Of a DNA stretch of 64,000 nt, positions 1 to 11,747 are shown piece after piece (positions within the stretch are counted from its first letter, which is position 1; every line of letters begins with the position of its first letter). Below the pieces are notes generated by a model. That model had not been told where the DNA came from. It was given only the letters and a program-made list of their open reading frames with translations, and made no database searches. The DNA lies in the NCBI GenBank assembly GCA_030760725.1, contig JASWHV010000013.1:39342699-39406698 (forward strand), written 5' to 3'. The translations under genes and the position numbers were made by a program. Source of the stretch: Neostapfia colusana (Eukaryota > Streptophyta > Magnoliopsida > Poales > Poaceae).

Positions 1-635
1 GTTGGTTTGGAGGTCCTTGCACTGCTGGTCGAGGTGGATATGCGGGGCGAGGCTGCTGTACAAACTGACGTTGCGGCTGTGCTGGTGCTGCCGGAGTCCT
101 GTAGTTCGGGTTGTACCCTCTTGGTGCTGAGTAGGGTACCGCAACACGGTTCGTCTGCCCTGCAGGTTGCTGCATCAGACGTGGGCGGGTGTTGCTCCCT
201 GAGGCTTGGTGTGACCACACGGCCTTCCTCTTGTTCTCATTTTCCAAGGCCTTCAGCTTCCTTTCCACCACAAATGCTCTGTCCACCATCTTTTGGAAGC
301 TTTCATACTCATTTGAGGACATTGCACACTGCATTTCTGCGGTAAGCCCTTCCACGAAACAATCTTGTTTTTTCTCATCAGTCTCTATGTCTTGTGGGGC
401 ATAACGGGATAGTTGAGTAAATTTAGTGAGGTATTCCCTCACCGTCATGTTTCCCTGCTGCAGGCCCAAGAACTCCTTCCGTTTGTTTTTGAGTTCACCT
501 CTTGGGATATAATGGTTGCGGAAGCTACGCTTGAACTCTTCCCAAGTGATGCTCTCAGGGTCATGATGGGCGGCCACGTAGGCAGTCCACCAATCAGCAG
601 CAGGTCCATGCAATTGATGAGAGGCAAACAGCACC
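1..635 (-). CDS. gag: gag of element A1, C-terminal capsid part to proline-rich linker
   Basis: Continuation of the A1 gag frame from 15786. The minus-strand translation is open to the left edge and reads capsid motifs shared with A2 and A3 (GPAADWW, IPRGELKNKRKEFLGLQQG, REYLTKFTQLSRYAP), followed by a Pro/Gln-rich linker before the expected zinc knuckle. No stop is seen in this piece. It encodes the structural Gag that would form the cytoplasmic particle around the element RNA. It is separated from its own N-terminus by the 15-kb element B, so it cannot be expressed as a unit. Confidence 0.85.
631..635. repeat. Target-site duplication of element B, left copy (GCACC)
   Basis: Five bases directly before the LTR start TGACACG. 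They match 15786-15790 after the other LTR. In A2 the undisturbed gag site has a single GCACC. Confidence 0.95.
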
Positions 636-3600
636 TGACACGACCCCATTGGTCCTGTCGAGCCAGGATCACGCTGAGGGGTGCTGCGTTGCACAGCACC
701 GTATAACACACGTCAAAGGTGCAAAGCGGAAGCGGAAGTTTTATTACATAAACAAGTTTATGAACATGTTTACATCAAAATAAGTTCAGTCTACACTCGC
801 GGGCGTAGACTAAGCATCAAGTGCACGTTCAGCCCTCGAACGTGTCCTTGCTAGCACACACGCACACTAACTCTGCGGCGTGCACGACTCCCACTCGACG
901 AGGTTCCCCTCCTGGGGTTCCGTCTCCTCTTCGGGAGTCCCTTCCTCATAGAACCCTGCAAAAGCTTCAAACACAAGCAGTGAGCACGAAGGCTCAGCAA
1001 GTCTGACCCGTCTCACCTAAACATGGAACTTCTACATGAGGGTAATGGGTTGCATGAGGTAAAAATCATTTGCAAGGACTCGCCTAATTAGTAGAACCTT
1101 ACTTTCAAGTTTTAGCAGCAGGTTGTGGAGAACCTTACGCTAAGGCACATGAGAGAGCCGCAATCAAACAAGAAACGCATTTCTCTCATGTACTTTGCCC
1201 AAAGTTGAAAAGAACTTTAATTAGCTCTAAGCTACAGCATATTATTAACAATCAATGTCCAGCTTTCAATCAGCAACATTTTAACATGTAACTAGCCTGT
1301 TCTTTCTACGTCACGGTACAGTGAACAAGTGGTACTCACTGACCGCGAGGGACGGCGATTATAATCGATTTACACCTGCAGGGTTACCCGAACAACCCGT
1401 CACGTACGCCCGTACTCGATGTTGCCTACAACAACCATCACGGACGCCGTACGCAACTACCTTTCACCCGTTAGCCAAATATTGAACCGGTCCCATCGTC
1501 CCGAGCAAGAGGTCTCTGCACGCGCATCTCCGTGCCGCCAGCCGATTTACACCTCGAGCTCTCAACCTACCCTCTGAACGACGGGCAATGCCTCAATACC
1601 CAGCTACCCGAGTTACATCAGTTTCCCGGTTCCCATATAGCCGGTAGGTCTTCGGTACTGTTCTAGCTTGTTCAACAGGCCCGCACACGGCTCGGTCCTC
1701 AATCGACACAAGCGGAGCTACAGCACACAGGCCCCAAAGTCCTGCTGCCCTTACTCTCCGCTCGGTCTCATTTTCTTGCCATGTGTATCATGTGCTATCT
1801 CTACCCGAGCAATGTGCCTCTAGCCTATTCTCGCGAGTCGTTCCAACTACTCGACTTGTACCGAATCCTACGCTATCCTAGCAATGCAGTAGCTAACGGG
1901 GTTTTCAATCCTAACCCCAACCCATGGTTTTCTTGGCTATGCAGTTGGGTTTCCAATCAAGACTTTAATGCAACGAACACTATTCAAAGATGTGCTCAAA
2001 ACAATAAACATTTGTAAAAGGGTTAATGCAAACCGGAGCTTGCCTTGCTGCTCTTGGTCGTAGGCTAGCTGTTCCTCCGGAGTAACGAAGTCTAGGACTT
2101 CGGGTTCCTCCTCGACCTTAGCGACTACATGATAGAAACAATACATGTATTAATTTAATGCATTTGTATTAAGTTTGAAGTTGTGAAGTCTATAACCTTT
2201 GCTAGATAGACCTAATGACTATGAAACTTTTACTGTGGCTTGGTTACAACCTAAACAGAGACCTGGTCAAGTTTTAGTTGCAGCAAAGCTCATTTGAGCC
2301 CTCCATAAATAATTATGTCCTTGACCTTAATTGGAACTCTTAGGGTGTTCTAGCAATTTTCACGAAACAAACTATGACTTTCTGAAAACTAGATTTTCAG
2401 AGGGTTCTAATGGAGTTGGTCTCACTTAATTTGGAAGTCTCTAACTAAAGATATGAGCTAAACAATTTCAGAGAAAATTCTGAAAATGTTTCTGAACATT
2501 TTCTATTTTCTCTGGAACAGTTTCACTAATCACACCATTAGGTGGATTAAATGAGCTTAAATGGATCTGAAATTTTTATGGTAGTTCAAGGATATTTTGG
2601 TGAACATCTCAGCAAAATTTCAGGATTTTCCTCCAAAGGATTATCCAGTTAAAATTCCTAACAGTTTAAATATTTGAGGAATTAATTCTGGAGAAATAAG
2701 GAATTTCATGAAGTGAAACTTGATTTTCTGGAAAGTACTCAGAGAGCTTAATCCAGCAAAATTTGGTTCACTCAATTTGGAGCTTTCTAGCCAAAGTTAT
2801 AAGGATTTGAAGTTTGAAGGAAATCTGAAAATCGGGGAAAAGTTTAAACTCGCGCGTGGGCCCAGGGGACACGTGTCGCACGCCTAGGCGATGGCACATC
2901 GCGGCCCACAAGGATTTTGCGCGCCAGCACACCCGATCCTGGCCGCTGACAGCTGGGGTCCACCCCCTTCTTCAACCTCGCGACACCCGCGCCCCGCCGC
3001 CGAGGGATCTCGCCGGAGAGCTCGCCGCCGGCTGCTGTACAGCTCCAAACTTCTCGATTCTGGCCGCCCCTGCCTACTTTTACTCGGGGAACAGGATTCT
3101 AGGGTTAGCTGCTCATGACAATGGCCGGAGCATGGTCGGCGACGAGCCGCCACCTCAGAACGATTTCGGCCATGTCGGCTGACTACCATAGCACCTCAGC
3201 TACTTGGGAAATCGGTCGGGGAGCATCAGTGGACCTCAGAGAAGGTTGACATGAGCTCGAGGCAGCTCGGGGAAGGCCCGAAATAGGTCTTCACCGTGCG
3301 CCCGATGCCGCCCGTGCGTTCCGCCAGTAGTAGACCTCAAATTACGCCGGGCACAAAGGTTCCCCGGCCCAGAGTTATGAAGGCAACTTGTGCGTTACCG
3401 TGTCTAGCTCGTGTGAGAGCGGCTTGAGGCCTTCTAATCCTTTCTAGAGCATGAATTAAACAGAATCGTACCCGAAGGTCGTTCTGCACACAGAAAGGGG
3501 AAAAGTGGAAATTCGCCGCCGGTGAGCAACCACTCGAGCTGTGGCTCGGGGATGAGCAGCACCGGTCACCCGCGCGTCCAAGGGTGCCTTGGCTCGGGCG

Positions 3601-4406
3601 TGACAACGCCCTGGTTGGGCTCGGCCGAGGAGGGGGCAGGCGCCTTAAGAAGGCTCTGCACCGCCTCATGCCCGCGCGTGGGCAAGCAGATGGTGGCGCG
3701 GCGGCTGGCCTCGGTGGCGATCACCGCTGCGGCTCGGTGACCCGAGTGAGAAAGTCTCAGTCGGTTTGATCTGAGCAGTGGCTGACATGTCGGTCCCACC
3801 TCCAGTTTTAACCTCTGAAATTTACTCCTAATCACTGTTGTAAACAGTGAACCCCATACTACCCTTGGCAATTCAAATTATTCACCCATGAGCCATTTGA
3901 ATTGATCAAAGTTCAAATGAGGTTTGGTTTGAATGAATTTCAGCACAAGTTCAGTTTGAAATTCAAATAAAGTTTGAATTTCTCCCACTTAGCTCATGTC
4001 AAGATCAACTCCAAATGGAGTGAAAATTGGTGTGTGAGCTCACAAAAATGTGCTGAGTAAGAATATGCCCCCCACTTTTAAATTCATTGGATAAAAACAG
4101 TTTGAATTTGAATATGGTTTCAAACTGCCCTCTTCCTAACTATACCCAAAATGACCTCAAAAAGGTTTTGAATTTGGGTGAAACTTGGCATGGACATCCT
4201 TAGTAAAGTGTAGGAGTTTTCATATGTACAGCCCATCCATATCACATGTGGGAAATACCACTCTTGCAATGTGTAAGTTTGTTCCCTAATGAGCATGTTG
4301 ATAATTGTTACTTGCTCTTCATTTGTGTTCATCATTCTTCCTCAAATGAGGTGTGTGGTGTGGTGATGAACACTGCAAATGTGTGTCAAAAACTGAGGCC
4401 CTTACA
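636..4406 (-). repeat. 3' LTR of element B (3771 bp)
   Basis: On the minus strand it begins TGTAAG and ends GTGTCA, and it is bordered inside by a polypurine tract. It is 267 bp shorter than the 5' LTR. The difference is explained by two gaps: 30 bp at 2940/2941 (flanked by GGCCGC) and 237 bp near 3620. It shows no G-box array and none of the palindrome block seen in the A and C/E LTRs, but it carries the Glu/Gln-codon-rich segment at 2039-2124. Short ORFs here are not conserved genes. Confidence 0.95.
2039..2124 (-). other. Glu/Gln-codon-rich segment in LTR (exon-like), B 3' LTR
   Basis: Open on the minus strand and preceded by TAG (2127-2125). It ends in AAG followed by GCAAG. It reads VEEEPEVL...QEQQ. 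The same layout occurs in A and C/E LTRs; see findings. Exon status is inferred. Confidence 0.45.
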
Positions 4407-4424
4407 TTCCTCCCCCCTTAAAAG
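4407..4424 (-). other. Polypurine tract of element B
   Basis: Minus strand TTTTAAGGGGGGAGGAA directly before the 3' LTR. It is the plus-strand DNA primer of reverse transcription. The core AAGGGGGG is shared with A2, A3 and C. Confidence 0.9.
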
Positions 4425-4475
4425 AATCTCGTCCCGAGATTATAAGGTGAAAATGAGAGAGAGGACGGTGGAAAA

Positions 4476-7400
4476 TTACCGGATATGCGACGTGGAAAAG
4501 TCGGGGTAGTTAGTGCGAAGGAATTCTTCGCTCTCCCATGTCGCTTCGTCCATGGAGTGATTACTCCATAGAACCTTGTAGAACCACAACATACGGTTGC
4601 GTGTGGTTCGGGCCTTTTCATCAATAATCTGCACCGGTTCCTCCCGATAGGTGAGATCCGGTTGCAGTTCTTCAATGTCTTCCAGCTGAACGGTAGTTGA
4701 TAGCTTGAGACACTTCCTCAGCTGGGAAATGTGAAAGACGTCGTGCACACCGGAAAGTGCTTCTGGTAATTTCAGCCGGTATGCCACCGATCCACATCTT
4801 TCGGTAATCTGGAATGGACCGATGAAGCGGGGTGCTAACTTTCCCCTCACCCCAAATCTGTTTACACCCTTCATTGGAGACACCCGTAGATATACGTGAT
4901 CCCCAACTTCGAATTGTAATGGGCGCCTTCTCCGGTCCGCATACTGTTTCTGACGGGATTGAGCGGCTTTTAGGTTCACTTGAATTAGTCGAACCTTTTC
5001 TTCTGCGTTGTTGACAAGGTCAATCCCGAAGGTAACCCTTTCGCCAGACTCACACCAGTTCAATGGTGTGCGGCATTTTCTCCCGTATAGCGCCTCGTAG
5101 GGCGCCATCTTGATGCTGGCTTGGTACCCATTGTTGTACGAGAACTCGGCTAACGGCAAGTGATCATCCCAATTCTTGCCGTGGTTGATAGCGCAAGCTC
5201 GTAGCATGTCTTCTAGAATCTGATTTACCCGCTCGGTTTGCCCATCCGTCTGCGGGTGGTAGGCTGAACTACGGATCAGCTTCGTCCCCAAGGCAGCGTG
5301 TAGCTGCTCCCAAAAACGGGACACAAATAAAGTGCCCCGGTCCGATATGATGGTACGGGGTACGCCGTATAAGCATAGGATCCGTGAGATGTACAGTTCA
5401 GCGTACTTCTTGGCGTTGTAGTTGGTGTTGACCGGGATGAAATGGGTAACTTTGGTGAGCCGATCGACGATCACCCACACCGAATCATGTTTCTGTAAGG
5501 TAGTGGGTAAACCGACGACGAAATCCATGCTCACGTCCTCCCACTTCCAGGCAGGAATGCCCAGTGGTTGCAGCAGTCCCAGTTTCCGCATGTGGTCTGC
5601 CTTCACCCTTCGACATGTATCACACTCGGACACGTATTTTGCAGTCTCTCGCTTCATCCGTGTCCACCAAAACTTTCTTCTGAGTTCTTGATACATTTTG
5701 TTGCTGCCGGGGTGAATAGAAAATTTTGATAAGTGAGCCTCATCAAAGATTTTCTTCCGTAACTCCGGGTTTCGGGGTACGACAATCCGGTCTTTGAACC
5801 ATAGGACGCCGTCTCCGTCCTTCCGGAAACATTTCAACTCCCCACTGTCTATACGTCTCCGCAAATGTGACATGCCCTTGTCATTCTTCTGGACTGCCGC
5901 TATCTCTTCACGGATGGTGGGGATCAAAGCTAGGTTGTAGAGAGCTCCGTGTGGAATCACATGGAGTGGTGGTTCGCTCTCTTCCAACGGTGTGATGGTC
6001 AGATTATTGACGTGTGACTTGCGGCTCAGCGCATCTGCCACAACGTTTGCCTTGCCCGGATGATAATGGATCTCTATCTCATAATCCTTTATCAGTTCTA
6101 ACCATCTTCGTTGCCTCATGTTCAGCTCCTTCTGAGTGAATATGTACTTGAGGCTTTTGTGGTCGGTATATAAATGTACGAGGTTACCGAGTAGGTAGTG
6201 CCTCCACATCTTCAGTGCAAGTACCACGGCAGCGAGCTCCAAATCGTGAGTTGGATAATTCTGCTCATGGTTCCTAAGCTGCCGTGATCCATACGCGACC
6301 ACTCTTCGGTCTTGCATCAGCACACATCCGAGCCCAATGCCGGATGCATCGCAGTACACATCGAACGGTTTTGTTGTGTCTGGTTGCGCCAAAACCGGTG
6401 CTGATGTCAGGTGCTTGACTAAAGCCTTGAATGCTGCTTCACATGCTGGACTCCAAACATATTTGGTAGCCTTCTTCAGCAGCTCTGTCATTGGCTTGGC
6501 AATCTTCGAGAAGTTCGGAATGAACCTCCGATAATATCCCGCGAGTCCGAGGAAACTCCGTACCTCATGAACAGTTCTCGGGGATTTCCAATTCAGCACT
6601 TGTGTGATCTTGCTCGGGTCCACAGCGATACCCTCCGCTGAGATGATATGCCCGAGGAAAGGCACTTGCGATATCCAAAACTCGCATTTGCTGAATTTTG
6701 CGTATAACTTGTGATCCCGCAGCCGTTGCAAGACTATACGCAGATGTTTCTTGTGATCTTCCTCCGACTTGGAATATACCAGGATGTCGTCGATGAAGAC
6801 CACGACAAACTTGTCCAGCTCCGGCATGAACACCGAGTTCATTAAGTACATGAAGTGAGCTGGAGCATTGGTGAGGCCAAAGGACATGACCAGGTACTCA
6901 TAAAGTCCGTACCTTGTCGAGAAAGCTGTCTTTGGAATGTCCTCCGCCCTTATCTTAATCTTATGGTACCCGGATCTTAAATCCATCTTGGAAAAGATCT
7001 TTGCTTCGACCAACTGATCAAACAACATGTCGATCCGTGGCAACGGGTACTTGTTCTTGATGGTTACGGCATTTAATGGACGGTAGTCCACGCAAAGCCG
7101 CAACGTTTCATCCTTCTTTTTGAAAAATAATGCCGAACAGCCCCATGGCGAGGAGCTCGGCCTAATAAAACCCTTCTCCGGAAGGTCCATGAGCTGAGTC
7201 TTCAGTTCAGCCAACTCCTTGGGAGCCATCTTGTACGGCCTTTGGGATATTGGCATGGTTCCCGGTGCAAGTTCAATCTTGAACTCCACCTCTCTATCGG
7301 GTGGCATCCCCGGCAAATCGTCCGGGAATACATCAGGGAACTCTCGGACCACCGGAATATCTTCCAATCTGATGGTCGTGGCTTGATAGACACTTGGAAG

Positions 7401-9032
7401 TTTTATTTCTGGACTGTCCAGAAATAATGAGTGAGAACCGTGCACCTCTGAGTTTAAGTGCACGACTCGAAGGATGGTGTCTAAAACAGCGCCGTGGCGG
7501 GTTAACCACGACATCCCTAGGATGACATCGACCTTCTGTCCCTCTAAGATAATGAGAGACGTGGGGTACACTCTACCCGCTAAGCATAATGGTGCTTTGG
7601 AGACCATTACTCTTGCTGAAATCTTCCCACCCGGTGAGCAAATTAAATATGGACTATCGGTGGGTAGTATTGGCAAACTGTGTTTAGCAATGAAAGCTTG
7701 GCTAATAAAATTATGCGTGGCGCCTGAATCAAACAGTACTATAGCGGGATGCTGGTGGAGTTGGAACATACCCGCAAGGATTGGCTCGCCCTCCGGCACG
7801 TCCTCAATGGCAAGCTGGTAGACAGTACCGGGCCTAGGGTTTGCCCACCGCGCATTAGTAGGGTTCCGGGGTTGATTCCTCCCCGGAAACTGTGGTGCCA
7901 CTCCGCCGCCTTGCCTCTCCGGGCAACTGCTCGCGAAGTGTCCTGGACGACCACACTTGTAACATGTGGCCGCTGCTGGTGGAGTACTCGGTGGACGAAA
8001 GCCCGGCATGCGTTGCGGAGGTGCAAACGCACGCGGCATCGCCCGCTGCTGCTGTTGTTGTTGCGGTGGTACTGGTAGTGCCGGCCGGAATGCCGGTGAA
8101 GAGTACGGCCGACTGCGGAACGGCATCGACCGCTGTGGTGGTTGCCAGCGTGGGCCTGATGGTGGGTGATTCACCATCCGAAACTTCTGAGAAGGACCGC
8201 CTCCTTCTCCGCTGCTCTGCGGCGCGCTTCGCTTTCGCTCTGCTGCCGCCAACTCCTTGCCGGAGTCCTCCTGAACAATCGCAGCATCAATGATGTCGTT
8301 GAGGCTGCCACGATTGAACATCGCCAACTTGTCCTTCAGGAGCGGGTTAAGCCCCTGCTAAAAATGGTCTCGCCGCTTCTCGTCTGTATCCGCGTGATAC
8401 GACGCGTAGAGCGTGAGATCGTTGAACGCTCTGGAGTATTCCAGCGCGTTCCGGCTCCCTTGTTGCAGGTGTAGGAACTCCTGCGTCTTCCTCTTCATCA
8501 AACCCGGCGGTATATGATAGGCCCTGAAGGCCGTCCGGAACTCCGCCCAGGTCATCACTCGGTCGGTGGGCTGGGAAGCACAGAAGTTGGCCCACCACGC
8601 GCTCGCGGATCCTTGGAGCTGCTGGATCGCGAACTGAGTCTTGCGCTGCTCGCTGATTTGGAGCAGCCCGAACTTCATCTCTATGGCGCAGAGCCAGTTG
8701 TGCGCGTCAAGTGGTTCATCCGCCCTTGAGAGTACAGGGGGATGAGTCACCAGGAAGTCGGAGTAGGAGCTCTGTTGGCGCTCCTCACGATCTTGACGTC
8801 TCTCTGGGCGAGACGTATTGGCGATGAGAGTCTGCAGCAACTCTGTGTGCTGCTGATGCGAGCCCGCCATTGCCGCGACAATGTCGGCCAATGTAACCGT
8901 TGGTAGTGGCGGTGGCGGTGTTTGCTGTTGCTGTTGCTGCTGCTGTCCCGAGGAGTCCTCGGGAGGTGGTTGGGAGGTCTCTCCCCCTTGACTGGTACCC
9001 CCAACGTCAGGGTTAGCACGAGTACGCGTCAT
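4476..9032 (-). CDS. gag-pol: gag-pol polyprotein of element B with one internal stop
   Basis: One frame runs from ATG 9032 to the stop at 4476, broken only by TAG at 8358-8360 after the capsid motif EKRRDHF. I chose ATG 9032 over an upstream in-frame codon because it follows TTTCAGA and begins MTRTRANP. Order: polyglutamine and polyproline N-terminus, capsid (SASAWWANF), zinc knuckle CYKCGRPGHFASSC (about 7964-7923), protease LFDSGATHNF, reverse transcriptase with FIDDILVYS (about 6797), RNase H, integrase with zinc-binding HPGS...CDTC, SDRG and HPQTDGQTERVNQ, GPF motif, and chromodomain ending at FSTSHIR. The chromodomain and motif order place it in the Tekay/Del chromoviruses, whose chromodomains are thought to guide integration to marked chromatin. 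All catalytic motifs checked are present. Only the stop separates capsid from the enzymes. Confidence 0.93.
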
Positions 9033-9304
9033 TCTGAAATTCAAAACAGCAGCAATTAGCACATGTCTTACTTAAAATTCCATACGCCACAGTAGGTATT
9101 GAAGTGACACATGATTAATTTGCACAACATTCACATATATTGATAAAGCATAAACTTTATACAAGATACATTATTCTCGGATCTCCGAGAAGTCGTGCTC
9201 ATGTCGTCACTACCTATAGATACGCTACTGTCTACACGACATGTCACCGATTACAAAAGTTGGGTTACGCTACCCTAGCTGCCCTACTTGGCAACCGTAA
9301 TCCC

Positions 9305-10249
9305 CTACTCGGAGTAGAACTCGACCTCCTGTGGGTCGTCCTCCTCCGGTACCTCTGCTGGTGGCTCGGGGTCTACCAACTCTTCTCCCATTCCGGGTTC
9401 TCCCATGGCTGGAAGACCCAAGACTACCGGTACGCCCAATACCGGGGGCACGAGGTCCTGCAATGCATGCACCTCATCCATAGCCTGGTTGTAGTCCTCT
9501 TCCCAGCCTTGTCCTTCCTCAATAGCGTCGTCCCGCTCTTGAGCAAGGTCCTCATTCTGCTGGGTTAGGGTCTGCACCAGCTCTTGCAACGCCGCGATGT
9601 CAACACGGCTCTTCTTCTTTGCCTTCTTCAAACGACGCAACTGATTGTGTTGTTCATTCAGTCGCTTGATCGTCGGAAGAAGCACATTGTGAAGTGCGCT
9701 GTGAGCACTCTCGAAATGATCTCCACGGCTTGTGCTCTCCTTGAGCTTGGTGGCGAGATGCTCCGTATGAACAGCTTGGCTGTCCATCACAGCGTTTCCC
9801 GCCCTCATTTGGAGGCTGAGGTTTGCCTCCGCGGGGTTGTACCTTGGGCAACTCGGGTCTGTTGCCTCCAGGTACCTCTCTTCCCACACATGCTGAGCTC
9901 GTCCCTCCACCGGAACGAGTGCGTATGGAGTACCCTCCATAGCCTGCACGTGTAGTTGGCAGAAACGTGACATAGTGTCACGGGCTGCCACTTGCCACAT
10001 TCCTTCCGGTTGTCTTCCTCTCACCGTGACGGTGAATGGCACCCAACCGGGTGGCGTAGGTCCTGCGGGAACCTCGACATGGATCGTCCACGTCTTGTTC
10101 CCCTCTTCGCCTTCTTCCTTGGCGAAGTATTGCGGCATCTGGTTGTACCCGAAATATTGGAGCATTTGCCACAATGCTTCCGGGTCGCCGCTACGGTCAG
10201 AACAGTGGGAAACCACCCACCCGTTCTCCAACTGTTTATCTGCTGTCAT
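9305..10249 (-). CDS. ORF0 of element B, extra 314-residue ORF upstream of gag
   Basis: Intact ORF between leader and gag, same strand, stopping 272 bp before the gag ATG. I recognise no enzyme domain. Visible parts: a globular-looking N-terminal half (about 1-180) with alternating hydrophobic segments (KTWTIHVEV, PFTVTVRGR); a basic cluster RRLKKAKKK at about 205-213 inside a predicted coiled coil (about 194-265); a Pro/Gly linker; and an acidic tail (about 289-314). The ATG directly follows TATTTTTACAG, a good 3' splice-site match. Extra ORFs upstream of gag have been noted in rice gypsy elements of the RIRE3/RIRE8 kind (recalled, not checked). The layout resembles ORF0 of family A, but I see no clear sequence match. 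The function is unknown. Confidence 0.8.
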   Translation of the reverse strand: MTADKQLENGWVVSHCSDRSGDPEALWQMLQYFGYNQMPQYFAKEEGEEGNKTWTIHVEVPAGPTPPGWVPFTVTVRGRQPEGMWQVAARDTMSRFCQLHVQAMEGTPYALVPVEGRAQHVWEERYLEATDPSCPRYNPAEANLSLQMRAGNAVMDSQAVHTEHLATKLKESTSRGDHFESAHSALHNVLLPTIKRLNEQHNQLRRLKKAKKKSRVDIAALQELVQTLTQQNEDLAQERDDAIEEGQGWEEDYNQAMDEVHALQDLVPPVLGVPVVLGLPAMGEPGMGEELVDPEPPAEVPEEDDPQEVEFYSE

Positions 10250-10252
10250 CTG

Positions 10253-11730
10253 TAAAAATATATTTGAGAAATGTCAAATATTTATTTAAACAGTAAACTT
10301 CTGAGCTATAACATAAGACATGTCATTGAACCCATAAAACTTGGAAACATAGTTCAAATTTTAAACAAATTTGACTGCTGATCTGCTGTTCCCATGACAG
10401 CCTTGACCAGTTTCCATATCAACCTGATTTAGGCCATGTTAAAGGCAAACCAATTCTGGAGCTCAACATCAAAGTTAAAGTTAACTTCAATAGCTTTCCA
10501 GAAAGTATTTGGTTGGCCTAAGATCTGTCCTGGTTCAAAAGTTATGAGATATCAAAGTTAACAGAATTTCTGGAATCAATTGGACAGCACCTCCCTGCTT
10601 TAGGTACTGAATTGATCCAAGAATCCCAGTTAATTCTGTTCCCAATCTGACAAAACTTTCTGTTACAAAGTCGTAACCCATCTCATAAGCTTTCCAGAAG
10701 TACCTCGTTTCCTATTTTTGGATTTTTAAGCAGGATGTTATGCTTAATTTACAGAGAGTTTACAGAGAGTCTTTGCTCTGTCCTGTTTTCTGGACAGTTT
10801 CAACTCTACTGCATTTTTCGAGTGGTTAAGGGATGAAACATCTCTGGACCTCAACAGAAGAGTTGTAAAGCTCTTCCAACACTTTACAGAAATGTATCAT
10901 ACGACCCCAACCTCGAAAGAACTCAACCTCTAACCTCTGATTAACTTCAGCCTTGATTCAGCTGAAAACAGAGCGCTCTCTCCTTAACATCCTATAAGTT
11001 GAAAGCTTGTTAACTTTGAATATCCTGTTCAAGGGGAGGAGTTACATCAAGTTTTACTACTTTGGATCAAAACCTTCAAGTTTTTAAATGAAGTTGTTCA
11101 TTTGGTTGGGTGTGACGTCGATGCGTCACCAGATTATGTCGGTACTACGTCCTCACAAAGGAAAAACCTATACCGGACTTAGCCGGCTTCGTTAGTTCAG
11201 TGGCACTACTCGTCACTCGCACACGGATGCTACACGTCTACCGTTTCATGGTAAGGCTACCTGCAGAAACTCAAACAATCATCAGACTCGGCTGCACACC
11301 GAGCCCGGAATCCATACAGTTCGTACACCCGGCCGTCATCACTCGCCCGGATGTTCTCAAGCCAAACACGCCTTGAGTTACGTGTTCACGTTTCAGACCA
11401 CGTGACGGGGTCTCCCATGTTGCACCACGCACGCCAGGGACAGACGTTGCTCGAATACCCCAAACGACATGAAGAGTCGTAGAGGATACTAAAGCGGGTC
11501 GGGTTACCTGCCACCCGTGGGGCTCCACCCTTCAGCTTGTGCGCACTGGTGGACAGCGCTTACGTGCACCCCCCAAGACATGAACGTCCCGAGATGCACG
11601 ATTTTCCGACATAACAAATAGGTTAATAAGCCACTTTCTATATACTAATAACATCCTTATACGGGCTACTAACTCGTTCCTCACTGGATTTTTGAAAAAG
11701 AAGACCTTTGTACTGTGTTAAACCTCAAGC
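10253..11730 (-). other. Leader of element B between primer site and ORF0
   Basis: About 1.5 kb without a supported gene. The part next to the primer site (about 11100-11600) is GC-richer; the rest is AT-rich. A short minus ORF at 11528-11271 has no recognisable content. On the minus strand CAG then GTAACC near 11510-11502 is the best splice-donor match I see; pairing it with the CAG before ORF0 or gag is inference. Confidence 0.6.
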
Positions 11731-11744
11731 GAGCTCTGATACCA
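11731..11744 (-). other. Primer binding site of element B (initiator Met-tRNA type)
   Basis: Minus strand TGGTATCAGAGCTC, three bases after the 5' LTR. Its first 12 bases match the complement of the 3' end of plant initiator tRNA-Met, the usual primer of this lineage. Confidence 0.9.
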
Positions 11745-11747
11745 CGC

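Noticed and set aside
2856..3182. Overlapping ORFs on both strands in GC-rich B LTR sequence (and 13967-14323)
   Set aside because: Same region open in several frames; indels between the two LTRs break them; best explained by base composition.
7474..8474. Plus-strand ORFs opposite gag-pol of element B (up to 133 codons)
   Set aside because: Antisense shadows of the long minus-strand polyprotein with no recognisable content. The same applies to ORFs opposite A2, A3 and copia coding regions, such as 41456-42307.
11271..11528. 85-codon minus ORF in the leader of element B
   Set aside because: No motif, unusual composition, no counterpart in A or E leaders.
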